Origin: Lantana camara
Lineage: Eukaryota > Streptophyta > Magnoliopsida > Lamiales > Verbenaceae
DNA length: 64,000 nucleotides
Direction of reading: 5' to 3'
Assembly (NCBI GenBank): GCA_037501455.1
Contig: CM074855.1
Coordinates: 33,637,001 to 33,701,000, forward strand
The notes below the pieces were generated by a model. It did no database searches. It was given only the letters and a program-made list of their open reading frames with translations, and was not told where the DNA came from. The translations under genes were made by a program, and so were the position numbers. Below, in pieces: positions 20,857 to 31,671 of this stretch. Each line of letters begins with the position of its first letter. Position 1 is the first letter of the stretch.

Positions 20857-23573
20857 TCAACCCAAACTCAAGAACTTCTTGCCATCCTCGATGACAATAT
20901 TTTTAGTAGTCATAGGACCACTAACACTCTGTTGAGTCAGTGCAATGTCTTCATCAACCAAGCTTGGAGGGACTCTCAATTTAACCCGGCTGGTTTGCTT
21001 TGCCTTCTTGCTTCTGTTCACAGCCGTTTTAGCAGCTCTTTGTACATCTTCAACTGTAAATAACTGCCTCTTTCTTGGTGCTCTCTCTATATTGTGACCC
21101 ATACTCAGTTGTTGAAACATAGAAGGCCCTTGTAGAGTGGGTTCATCTGAGATGCTATAGTTAGGTGCATCATTCTGCACAGGTTGACTGATAGGAAGTT
21201 CTTCTTATTGAACCACCAATGGGGGATGGATGACCTACATCAGTAAATCTTAGTTGCAAATGTAAATCCAAATATTAGATGTGACCCACACATATAAAGC
21301 ATATTACCTGATTTAAATTGATTTCCTCTGCGTGATCATTGTTACCTCCCTGTTCTTGTTCATTAACCCTTTGACCTTCATCCTCATTGGAGCTTGTATT
21401 ACCAGCATGTGCATTGGAAGTTTCACCAGGACTCTACATGAAAATAAACTTATAAGTATAAAAATAAATTTATAAGTATATTTTTTTTAAATGAAATACT
21501 TACACTCATAGCTCTTCTTATGATTCTGTCCCTTTTACATTTTGCACTCTCAGGGAGCTGTTCACAGAAAAGTGCATTGTGGCCAGGTTGGCCACAGTAG
21601 CCACATTTGATTGTCTTCTGGAATCTCCTAAGCTTTCTTATGCCTGGCACTCTTTTTTTTTTTTCTTTGAATCTCTGGGCTCATCAATCCCCCTCCTTCT
21701 TAGTCTTGCTGCCCTACCTGCCTATCTATCAAAATTAGGTGGCATAGGGGGAACAAAGAGTGTCTGGCCCTAAACATTTTGACCACTGATGGGCATGATC
21801 ACTCCTGCATAAGGCTCCTTGAAGGTGCTGATAGAATCTGTGTTCTGCAGCTGGAAACACCTCAGGCATTGCAAAAATCAGACCCTTCTGCTTGTCTGAA
21901 ACAAAGGTATATCCCATTCCATTTCCAAGAGCCCAATCAGTCTTCAGCACAGTAAAGAACCATGACTAATTTTCCTTGTTTTCAGGGATAATTTCCATTA
22001 TCAGGGTCTACACTGACAGCAGTTAACAATATTCCACCATGTGGCCCTTTCAGGTGGCACCCATCAACTCCTATGATTGGCCTACAGTTCTTGAACCCAA
22101 CTTTCATTGCACTGAAGCACACATAAAACTTGGCAAATTTCAACTCACCATCTACATTATCAGTGCCTAAAATGATTGTGGATCCTGGGTTAGTACTTCT
22201 CAATTCCTCTGCATAATCCCAAAGCTTTGTATATTGCAGATCAGGGTCACCTTGTAGCTTCTCCAATGCTAAAGCTTTAGCTCTATATGCTTTCATGGTG
22301 GACACTTCAACATTCATGCCTTTCTCAACGTCTTTCTTAAAACCTTGTACATCCCTTTTGGGATCTGTCTTAAACCAGACAATGTACTTCTCAGCCAACC
22401 AGTTGACATTAACATTAGATACATACCAGCTTTCCTCACATGTGTGCTATAAGCATAACTCTCTAAGCACCCAAGCTTCTTCATTGTCTGGTGAAGTATT
22501 GGTAACTTTAATAGTATTCATCTTAAAGGGGCATCCCCTTTCAGTACATCTAACATAAACTCTCCTGCTATCAGATCTGCTACAAGGTAAACTTCTTCTA
22601 ATCTTGATAGCATATGAGTCTACACAAAATTTGAAACTGTCTTTACTTTTCAAGTCTGCCCTAGATCAAATTCAGGATCAAATTTGTTCTTCTCATTGAA
22701 CTCAGGAAAAGAGTCTACATCCTCACCTTCATCATCAGACACTCTATTCATGTTTAGTCCATCTTCCTCACAACCCACCACATCCTCACCTTCATACCCC
22801 ATATCACTCATATTATCACCTCCATTATTTTGTTCATCCTCTCCCAACTCAGTATTATCACTGACATTATCTTTAAAGAGATTATCATCATCAGACACAT
22901 TAGGTGAATCAGGTATTACAAAATCTTCATCCCCATTTCCATCACTGTCAAAGTTTAACCATTCTACCTCATTACCATCTACCACAGGTCTATGCACAGT
23001 ATAGGAAGGCTCTTTCTCAAATTCCTTATAAACATCATTCAAAAGATTCTCATCATCAGCAGAATTGTAATCATCATCCACACAGAACTCTACATCACCA
23101 CTATCAGATTCATTCTCAGGTAGATTACCAATGCTTTTCTTGCCAAACCTACGCTCATACTCATTTAGCCATTCATCAATGTTGTCGAACCTCTTAAAAA
23201 ATTCATTTACTGATACAAACTCAATTGGCTCTAAGAACTCATCATTTTGAGTAGGTTGTTCCATTGCAACATTATCTTCAACTGGAGCATCATTTTCATT
23301 AGGTACAAGGCCCTGAATATACAATTTGTACTCCTAACCGCCCAACTTAAAGCTCCTCCCATGTCGCCTAAGATCTTCATCAGTTTCGATGAGTCTGTTG
23401 CCACCCATGAGAGGAGTATAGACCAACTTTTCGGTGCCTTCTACAAACAAATCTTGCAAATATTCTTCAAGTGAGTCAAAATTCAGCTTATCAATGTCGA
23501 TGTAGTCAACCTTACATCGTCTACCACCGACATAACTGTCATTTTCTAGTTTCCCATTATAATATATGGCCAA
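20857..23573 (-). pseudogene. MuDR-type MULE transposase, internally deleted
   Basis: Pieces in order on the minus strand: N-terminal domain (23573 to 23337, MAIYYNGKLEND...), broken by a TAG at 23334-23336; an acidic region (23324-22650); the Mutator DNA-binding domain (22653-22447, FKFCVDSYAIKIRR then RCTERGCPFKM); the start of the DDE core (22398-21982, CRPIIGVDGCHLKGPHGG, first catalytic Asp); after a frameshift near 21985, FVSDKQKGL with the second Asp (21950-21735). Then a deletion removes the rest of the core, including the catalytic Glu, and the SWIM finger. A CCHC knuckle (CGYCGQPGHNALFC, 21650-21450) and a basic tail (21180-20857) follow. It would cut and rejoin element ends; this copy cannot. 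Confidence 0.9.
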
Positions 23574-24255
23574 TGTCTAAAGGGAAGACTTTGGATCTGT
23601 ACATTATAAAAGAGAAAGGGGATACAATAAACTATTCAGTCTTTACCCATTTCTTTAATGCAATCAACCACCACATTCCAAAAAAAAGAACAGTACATAG
23701 AGGGACCATGGGGACCATTGAAGCGGACAACACACACACAATATTCGAAAAGTTCCCCACTTTCTCCACACATAAACATAAAGAAACTCAACACCCACAT
23801 CAAAACTCAAGAAACGAACAAAAATTCTAAGTTGGGAAAAGAGTAACTTACCATATGCAGGCCTAGGTTCCTTTTGCCTGTCGTGGCTGCGAATCTCCAC
23901 CATGACAGCCTTCTTCACCACCCAGATTCACACCGGACTAGTAATCGCGGCACAACTTACAGAGATTAAGTGTGGTTATTTAGGGTTTAAGATTATCGAA
24001 TTTGGGGTTCTTCACCACTATGGTTATCAAAGGTATGTAAGATATATTGAATGATTTTGGGAAGAGATTGAACCGTCCGCCTTTTGAAATGATGCAGTGT
24101 TTAGGCTTTTAAATTTATTTTTTTTTAACTATAAAAATAGGTGTCATACATATCATGTGCTTGTTGGCAATGTTAGTCTTATGTGTCGAACACGTTAGAC
24201 CCACGTAGGACTAGAGGCCACGTCAGAAGTGGTTTAATTAAAATGGAGCGGTTTT

Positions 24256-24379
24256 CCGGCGAAATTTTGCATGATTTTGAAAAATTTTTGGAGCTGTGGG
24301 GTTTTGATGTCGCCGGAAAATATTTTGTACCAAAATTACAAAATGGCCCGAGTTGGTATACCATTTTTGTAATTTTCCC
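24256..24379. repeat. MULE right terminal inverted repeat
   Basis: Inverted partner of 19632-19755, ending TTTTTGTAATTTTCCC, directly followed by the second GTTGCCAGAT. Confidence 0.9.
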
Positions 24380-24389
24380 GTTGCCAGAT

Positions 24390-24684
24390 AGGACCCTCGC
24401 TGGAGATTATCGCCGCCCAGGACCCTGGGCGCCTCGCTCTGAGGCCAATGATTGGCCCGTTTAGTGCCATTGGCAACAGGGATGTTTGGAGCAACACCTT
24501 TCAGCCGGAGAAATGTGCTGCTTGGTTGGCGCATCTTTTGAAAGCTCCTAATTTTAATTTTCATGCCCATGTGGGCCCCAATACTTCCGTTTATATTAGG
24601 GGTGGGTACTTTGCTAATTTTAGTATTGATGACGTTTGGATGTACTCTCATTGTACCTTTACTTGTGTTCGTTCTAATAAATGA
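24390..24684 (+). CDS. unrecognised open frame, segment 3 (C-terminal)
   Basis: After one copy of the MULE target duplication the frame of segment 2 continues unbroken for 97 codons to TGA at 24682-24684. Contains RDVWSNTFQPEKCAAWL and a Gly/Tyr/Phe-rich end; no family recognised. An open frame surviving both insertion sites supports these insertions being younger than the coding sequence. Confidence 0.4.
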
Positions 24685-25117
24685 AGGGGGGTCTCGCTAA
24701 AATCCCCTTTTTAAAATAAATAAAAAAAAAAGATCTATTTCTATATTAAATTGCATTTTTTTTTTCTATAACTTTTGGTTTGTTATGTTGGTTATATTTT
24801 GGTATGAACAATATTAAAAGTTATAATATGGCAGAAACAATTGATTTGTTTTGCAATGAGTTGTAAGCGACATTTTGAATTCTAATGAATGACAGAATTT
24901 ATGGTGTAGTGAATTGCATCAAAAGAACATTACATTACCATGAACTGCACTACCTTTACATGCAAAAACTACAGTTTTGATATTACATAAAACACCTTAT
25001 ATTATGGCTCCAAAAGTTGGGAATCTACATTAAACCAACATCAATACATTCCGAGCAGTTTGAGTAATTACATTAAATACCAAAAACATCCCAAACTACA
25101 TAAAAATACAGTACAAA
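24685..25117. other. AT-rich non-coding stretch
   Basis: Possible 3' UTR of the interrupted frame, with A and T runs at 24721-24765. Nothing else recognised. Confidence 0.5.
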
Positions 25118-25420
25118 TCATAAAACAAGGGCAAAGATTGATAACGACACTAGCACAACAATGATGTAAAGAAGTCGAGTCTCTCTCTTCTTCAACCTAT
25201 CAATCTTCACCTCATGCTCGTTAATCCTTCGTGGAAGTTCAAGAATGATAACTTTGGATCTTGAACACATAGGAGGATCTTCACAAACAAAGAAACCACA
25301 AGCCCCATGAGTGTTATTGCAAGTGCAAAATCTTCTCCCAGAGTTTGAGGGAGTCTACAACGTGCACAGCCTAGAAGCATGCCCAAATAAGCACATCACA
25401 TTGCCATTTGCAACATCCAT
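25118..25420 (-). pseudogene. second GRF zinc-finger protein, one premature stop
   Basis: Frame of 101 codons from ATG at 25420 to TGA at 25118, interrupted by a TAG at 25355-25357. Same architecture as the MULE gene: a Cys/His pair (CLFGH), NSGRRFCTC, CGFFVCEDPPMC, then RSKVIILELP, a basic helix and a C-terminal hydrophobic segment (LLYIIVVLVSLSIFALVL). It has no intron at the place where the MULE copy is spliced, so it could be a retro-copy or a distinct family member. It lies about 740 bp outside the MULE right end and on the other strand. Confidence 0.75.
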
Positions 25421-26125
25421 AACATTGGGGAGGAAAGAGATGAAGAACTCTAATTTGAATAATTGGAAAGAGAGTGAGTGAATAACCTTTTGAATAGTCC
25501 AATTTTTCCTCCAAATTTTTTACTTGTTAGTTTTCCCACCAATTTGCCAAAAGAATGAGCTCCAAAATTAACCAATATGGGTCACGTACATTGCATGTGA
25601 CTTTTTCCGTCCGTTTTACAACTTAATGTGAAGACCAAAATAAAAAGAGACATTTTTAAAGGATAAAAATATAGAATTTCCCTGAAATTAATATCTTCCA
25701 TTAAATAAAATATTCTAATAGATTGTTCTTCCAATTATTTCGTATGGAGTTGGTATAATATAAAGGATGGTAAGCTCCATTTTGGCCCCATAGCTTTCAA
25801 CTTTTACATTTTAACCCTTTTGCCCATGTCGGCAAAGCCCATTTATTCAATTTAATAAAATTACCCCCGACCCCCGTTGCTTTCAACTTGAACGTTTACA
25901 CTCCCTTTTGATGGCAAAGTTGTCGAATGAATCCTAGTTTCAATTTTCAAACAAGACTGCTTATTCTTTCCCTGATTTGTGGCATCAGAATATAAGTCTA
26001 TCCAAAATAATTAATATGACAGATATTTGAAATAATTATGTGGTTGGTCCACTTCTTTTGCAACCAAACCATAACGCCATATGATTAAAAGTTGTTTAAT
26101 CTAGAAAAGAATGACCACACGTAAT
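25421..26125. other. intergenic, no genes seen
   Basis: AT-rich sequence with no recognisable coding or repeat structure. The last 9 bp (26117-26125, ACACGTAAT) are the left target duplication of the MITE that follows. Confidence 0.5.
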
Positions 26126-26463
26126 GGGGAAATTGTAAATTTGGTGTACTCAATCAATTTAGTATTTTTGGTATATTTCATTTTTCGATGATAAAATAGG
26201 ATTGTATTTTTATAATCAAGCAGTTTAATGTATACTTTATACCAAAAACTAATTTTGTCTGTTGGAATTTACACATGACGAACTACGAGTTCGCCATGTG
26301 TAAAATCGAGTTTGGTTTTCGGCGGACAAAATCGGGTTCTGATTAAAAAAATGCATTAAATTTCATAATTTTGAAAATACGGTATTATTTTATCGACAAA
26401 AAAATGAAATGTAATAAATACGCTGAATTGATCGAACTGGTTTACCAAATTTGCAATTTTACC
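26126..26463. mobile_element. MULE-type foldback MITE (338 bp)
   Basis: The two halves are inverted copies: ends GGGGAAATTGTAAATTTGGT and GGTAAAATTGCAAATTTGGT (inverted), and a central palindrome TTTACACATGaCGAACT...AGTTCGcCATGTGTAAA near 26268-26304. Flanks ACACGTAAT (26117-26125) and ACACCGTAAT (26464-26473) match as a 9-bp target duplication with one inserted C. G-then-A-rich ends resemble the MULE at 19632. Confidence 0.7.
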
Positions 26464-26928
26464 ACACCGTAATTATGGTCACATATGCATTGATATAGCT
26501 AGACAACATATATATTACGAATACAACATGACGATACGATACGATAAACACATATATACAAATATATTTATATAATTAATCATGTGTAAAGTATACAATA
26601 CAAAAATAACACGATATAAATATTTTTAGAAATGTGCCCTATAATGATCGCTCATGTAATTTGGACCAAGAAACATTGCTAGTAAAATTGCAAATACTTA
26701 AAGCTCAAATATACATATTATATTTTTACATAATAAACTATGTATATTACATACCAATGACATCTAATTTTGATTTGAGTTAGCCCTAAAAATAGACTAA
26801 ATCAATAAAGGGTAAAACTTGGGTAATAAAATGAAACCATATCCCTACACCTTTGCTTATATAGTTTGCTTGTGTCAATTGATAAAAATTCATTCCTATG
26901 TACGTACGTTGCCAAGAGTCATGGATGG

Positions 26929-29900
26929 CTAACGAGCAATATCTGATTTTAGGTTATAACCCAACTGTTGCTCCTTCTCCCAACTCAACTTTGGTGCGGC
27001 CTCGTTATATATAGGAGCATAATCCTACACCAGATAACAAATTTCACATTAATAAATTCACTACTAATTTTTAATTAGTAAATACAATAAAAACTAGAAG
27101 AAATATATGTAATATAATTCAAGTTGTGTGTGGCTATATAACAAATAAGCATTAAGAGAATATATATATGAATTTATTACATCTAAACACATAAAAATTA
27201 TGTTATTACAATCAGTATCCTCTTAGATCTAAAAGTTAAGTACCCTAAATTAAATTTAAAATTTTACAAAAATAATTTGTAGTAATTTCAAACATTTTTG
27301 GGCCGTGTGTATATTTCCTTAAGGGGTGTAGATCAACGAACGCAAATTTTTTTTTTTTTTTTTACATTAATTAGGGATTTAAATCTTTAATTTATTTTCG
27401 ATTTTTATTTTGTAATATGTTTTATTAATTTTCTGTCAATGATGCTCGTGAGCGGTGAATTATGAATGTAGCTAGGTTGTACTTGGATGAATTATTACAA
27501 TGTTGGGAGCCCACACGTGCAGGTCCGGGCAGGGAAATAAGGAATATTTATTTGGGGAAAGTTGTACCTCAAGCTTAGACATTAGTTCATGGGCAGTTGG
27601 GGCAGAGACAATGATGTGACGGGCAGATGGTGTTATGAAGCCCTCATCAACGGCCTTGTCAATGAAACACAACAATGAGTTGTAATACCCATCTACATTC
27701 AGCAAACCCACCTGCAAACGTTAATTATAAATTAATAAATATCAAAACTTATATTCATATTAAAAAACAATTCAGCAGAAATTCACACTAATTTATTTAT
27801 TGAAATCGTAGACATTAGTTATAGTTATTAAATAGTAAATACACATATATTAGGCCAAGTTAGAAATGAAAAAGAAAAGGAATTATATATATTAGGCCAA
27901 GCTACATATACCCTCCTTAAAGTTTGGTGACATAGAAAATAAAAAAAAAAACAAGAAAATTAATACACGTGATTGGCCCCACAAGTTTAAACTATAGATT
28001 TGACTAGTTTAGCTATACTCTTTCACGTACAAATATTTTTAAAATATAATTTTTTTACTGTTTTATATTGAATATTGTGTTAAATATTTAAAATTTAAAG
28101 AAAATTCATATTACTTTATCAATACCTAGATTATATCCTAATTTATTTTGTCATATAATTATTTGAAATAATTTCAAAGATTAGCAATAATAATACACAA
28201 TAGACAGGCTCTGACACTTTCGAAATATAGATATTTAAATTCCAACAAATTCAATTTTATATATTTATAATTTTTGATATGCGAATCCTTTTAAAATATA
28301 ATTTTTTTTATATCTTTTCACATCAAATATCATGTCAATCACCAATCTCATGAAAAAAAAAAAAAAAAAATGGTATCAGCTTGTCAATATCATAGGTTAA
28401 TTATATGGTAGTTTATTTTGTCGCATGAGAGTTTGGAAATAATTATAAAGAATATACGAGACATAGATCTGGTACAAATAATTTAATTCTACACATGAGA
28501 GAGAGAGAGAGAGAGAGATTACTGGCTTGTCATGAATTCCAAGTTGTGCCCAAGTGATGACTTCTAGCAATTCCTCCAATGTTCCATACCCACCTGCAAA
28601 TCATATTATTTTCACCCATCAATCTTGGCACATCAAACAGTAATCAACTAATCCAGTGACAGCAACTTGAGCCAAAACAATGATAACTAACAAACTCAAT
28701 CCCATAATTAATTAACAAAATTCTGCAAATTATGGAGGGAATTAATGATATATTTTTTTTAAAAAAAATCAATCAAAGACAGTGGGAGATCAACGAGAAC
28801 CCCTCATTTATTCAACCCAAAAAATAAGAGATATAACGAGGCCAACCAAACGTCAAGCAAGAAAAACATAAAAAATGGCCGCGGAATTAATGATTATGAT
28901 GCGTATATATATATATACCAGGCAAAGCGATAAACGCATCTGCCTGTCTAGCCATTTCTGCCTTCCTCTGGTGCATCCCAGAAACTGCTCTCACTTCTCC
29001 CACCGGCTCTCCGGTTATCTGAATATTACAAATAACCCCAAATTAATTAATATTCACAAGTACCCTAGTCTTCAATCTCATTATGTTTTCTAAATCAATC
29101 AGGCATTTTAAGCACCAAATTCTCGAATAAATTTAATTATATCAACAAATGTAAATGCACTAAAATAATACGAGTATTCCAGTAATTTATTTATTTATTT
29201 TGTGTGTGGTGGGTGGGTTGGTGGGGTACCATATTTGATCATTACCTCTCGGGGCATCAGAGTTGTGGGGATCACCCTGGAAAAGCCAAAAAGTAAGTTT
29301 GATTATATATTTTCGTGTGGAAAACAGGATTTTACAAAAATTACGTACGTTAAACTAAAAGTTAATTTCGTAGTAATTAATCAGAAATAATTTACCCCAA
29401 GACATGACGTCCACCTTCATAGACAGACTGCGAGACCAGACCCATCAATCCAATGCTCCCACCTCCATAAACCAAGTCTATGCTTCTCTCAACCTGACCA
29501 TTAGGAATTATTTACTCACTTTTTATGCATAATCTACGCATTTCTTGCATAAATACACACTAATATATATTAATCATAAGTAATCTCGATCAAGAAATAT
29601 TTCACGTGGGATCCAAACAATTCATAATCCCCTTAATTCTTTCAATTAGTGTGCTTATATATATGAATTTAAGAGGGAAATGATATAGGTTGTCATCTCC
29701 TTTCATTTTTTTGCCGGAAAAAGACAGTTTCACATGCTAATTTTCTGAACAAAAAAATGAACGGAGATGACAATCTAAGAGCGGAGAGTACGGCAATGGC
29801 TCAAAATTATTTTATAATTCAGATGGTAAGTTATAAATTTGAGCGTAGGTTGACAATTAAGCAAACTGTGTTTTTCCCTCTTAATTTACTTACGCTATTC

Positions 29901-30080
29901 ATAACTTAATATATCGATATAAATCGAATTAAATTAGATAAATGAATAATAATTAACCAGTTCTTTGCCGAGCTGTATGGCTGCAAGCTGATAACTAGGG
30001 TTCTTCCCAGGGCTGCTGCCGCAGAAGACGCATATCCTGTTGAACCTTGATGCTAAGTTTCGAGGCTGTTTGTGTTCCAT
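26929..30080 (-). CDS. LOG: cytokinin riboside 5'-monophosphate phosphoribohydrolase (LONELY GUY family)
   Basis: Seven exons on the minus strand: 29958-30080, 29396-29493, 29246-29276, 28919-29018, 28523-28593, 27568-27711, 26929-27024. All junctions are GT...AG and phases match, giving 220 residues, a normal LOG length. It releases active cytokinin bases from their nucleotides, in cytosol and nucleus in known members. The Rossmann-like N-terminus has [11 protein letters not shown] (16-26) and [11 protein letters not shown] (49-59). MHQRKAEMA (99-107) and PGGYGTLEE (117-125) hold the family's catalytic Arg and Glu and the nucleotide-binding loop. Exon 6 encodes [10 protein letters not shown]. 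The ATG is the first in frame, about 100 bp below a TATA box. Databases often mislabel this fold 'lysine decarboxylase'. The C-terminus ending in SDIAR suggests the LOG1/3/4 side of the family, but that is tentative. Confidence 0.97.
28498..28519. repeat. GA microsatellite in LOG intron 5
   Basis: About ten GA repeats directly after the exon 5 donor site (in sense, a CT run two bases past GTAAT). Confidence 0.8.
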
Positions 30081-30206
30081 TAGTGATATAATTTGGGGTT
30101 TTGTGTAAGAAAGGTTTGTATTGATTGTGTGAAAAGAAAGAGGGAAGATTGAGAAACTGTTTAGAAAGGAATGAGGAGATGCTAATTTGGTTAGTAATTG
30201 GTCCCC

Positions 30207-30213
30207 TTTTATA
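30207..30213 (-). promoter_or_regulatory. LOG TATA box
   Basis: Sense GGATATAAAAGGGG, a strong TATA consensus 127-133 bp upstream of the LOG start codon, implying a 5' UTR of roughly 100 nt. Confidence 0.7.
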
Positions 30214-30258
30214 TCCGAAGGGGCATGTCTTGTCCAATCCCATCACCACACCTGGCAC

Positions 30259-31317
30259 TTGTTATTTTCTGCTTGGTTTATTTAATATCTAAATCTGGGC
30301 TAATTCATGTCATTTTCAATCTAAAGCCAGATTAAATAGTGTAAAGTGGCTGTGTAGCTTGGGTCATTTGCTTCTACTGCCTTCACAGTTCACACTCCTT
30401 TTCTTGGTTATTTCTTTTCTTTTTAGTACATGGAATTTGAATATGTGTTAGACTTTGACACATGAATACCAATATGGTAATATGGAGATGGAAATGAGTA
30501 ATGACGATATAATTTTTTTTCTTAAATTTCCCACATTAAAAATGTAAACGTTCGACATGTCACGACAGAACAAAATAATATTTCTAAAAATTTATGCACA
30601 TCAAAGGTGTGCTAGATGTAAGACCTATGTTTTCTAAATAGTCAAACGCTTAGTAAGCAGTATCAGAGTTGGATAAAATGATAAAACAAAGTTTCAAAAC
30701 ATTTTTTTAACAAACGCACCCAAGTGGTTAGATTTGTTCCGCAAAAAAAAAACCCTTTAACTACATGGATCAACTCTATTAACAAAGTTTCAAAACATTT
30801 AATTGTAAGAAAAACGTATAAGCAGAACAACTATATGTTAATTTATCTTGTAGTTGCGTTTTTAGGCACGATATGTAATTATTATTGGTGTAGTTCGATA
30901 AATATAATCTTACTCCAATTCAGAATAAAAGGAATAAAAAGAAAAAAATAATTATTCGCAGACATACACGAGGACAGGAAAATATTTCTTGTGTTTCATT
31001 TTCCTGAAACGTAATGAGAATTGATACAAAGAAAGATATAGATACATTTAATGCATTACTAATTAATTGCACCGTCTATTCTTTTGTTCTATTCCTTTTT
31101 CATCCACACACACGATAACAGATGAAAGTTACAGGACAAAGTGATCTTAGTCAAACTTCACTACCTATCTTTAACACCTTTTTCTTCCTTTGTATGCAAG
31201 ACCACATTCATAAGAAGAAGATCACGTCATAATTCTATACAAAGTACAATGAATCGCATAATAAATACGTACGTACATACATACATATAATATATAACAA
31301 AAATTATATTCAATTAT
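30259..31317. other. LOG upstream region, AT-rich
   Basis: Promoter-side intergenic DNA. No further genes or elements recognised. Confidence 0.5.
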
Positions 31318-31671
31318 CCTCATATTTGGCCTAATTACAACTCAATCCCTACTCTTTGCGTATTTACGATATAGTTCTTAAATTTTACATCATGTTTGAG
31401 GTTCCTGACGTTCATTAAGATTCTTATTAGGTTGGTTAATTGTCCTTCCAAAATTACAAAAAATATAGGAATTGTTTTGTTATCAAAAGTAAACGGCAGG
31501 GATGTATTTGTAGTAAATTTAGTAGCAGTTTAGAAAGGACAACTGACCAACCTAATTGAACCCTAACGGACGTCAGATATTTCAAATGAAATATAAAATT
31601 TAGGAATTAGATGATAAATATGAAAAAAAAAAAATAGGAACTGTATTATAATTAGATTAAAATTGAGGGCA
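31318..31671. mobile_element. foldback (MITE-like) element, ~350 bp
   Basis: Long diverged inverted arms of about 125 bp: CCTCATATTTGGCCTAATTA... inward to ...GACGTTCATTAAG, TTAGGTTGGTTAATTGTCCTT on the left, matched by the inverse of AAGGACAACTGACCAACCTAA ... GGACGTC ... TAGATTAAAATTGAGGG on the right. The centre is about 80 bp. I found no convincing target duplication, so the outer limits are approximate. Confidence 0.6.

Larger units (their letters stand above)
19632..24379 (-). mobile_element. Mutator-like element (MULE) with captured or companion GRF zinc-finger gene
   Basis: Terminal inverted repeats of about 124 bp (19632-19755 and 24256-24379) start GGGAAAATTACAAAAA and differ by only some point changes. 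An exact 10-bp direct repeat GTTGCCAGAT flanks the element (19622-19631, 24380-24389), close to the 9-bp duplications usual for Mutator. The interior holds a broken MuDR-type transposase on the minus strand (20857-23573) and a small two-exon GRF gene on the plus strand (20042-20497). Transposase defects mean it would need enzyme in trans. It interrupts the unnamed open frame. Confidence 0.93.

Noticed and set aside
26929..30080. Lysine decarboxylase annotation
   Set aside because: The PGGYGTLEE and RKAEM motifs and exon structure are those of LOG phosphoribohydrolases; the decarboxylase name is a historic error.
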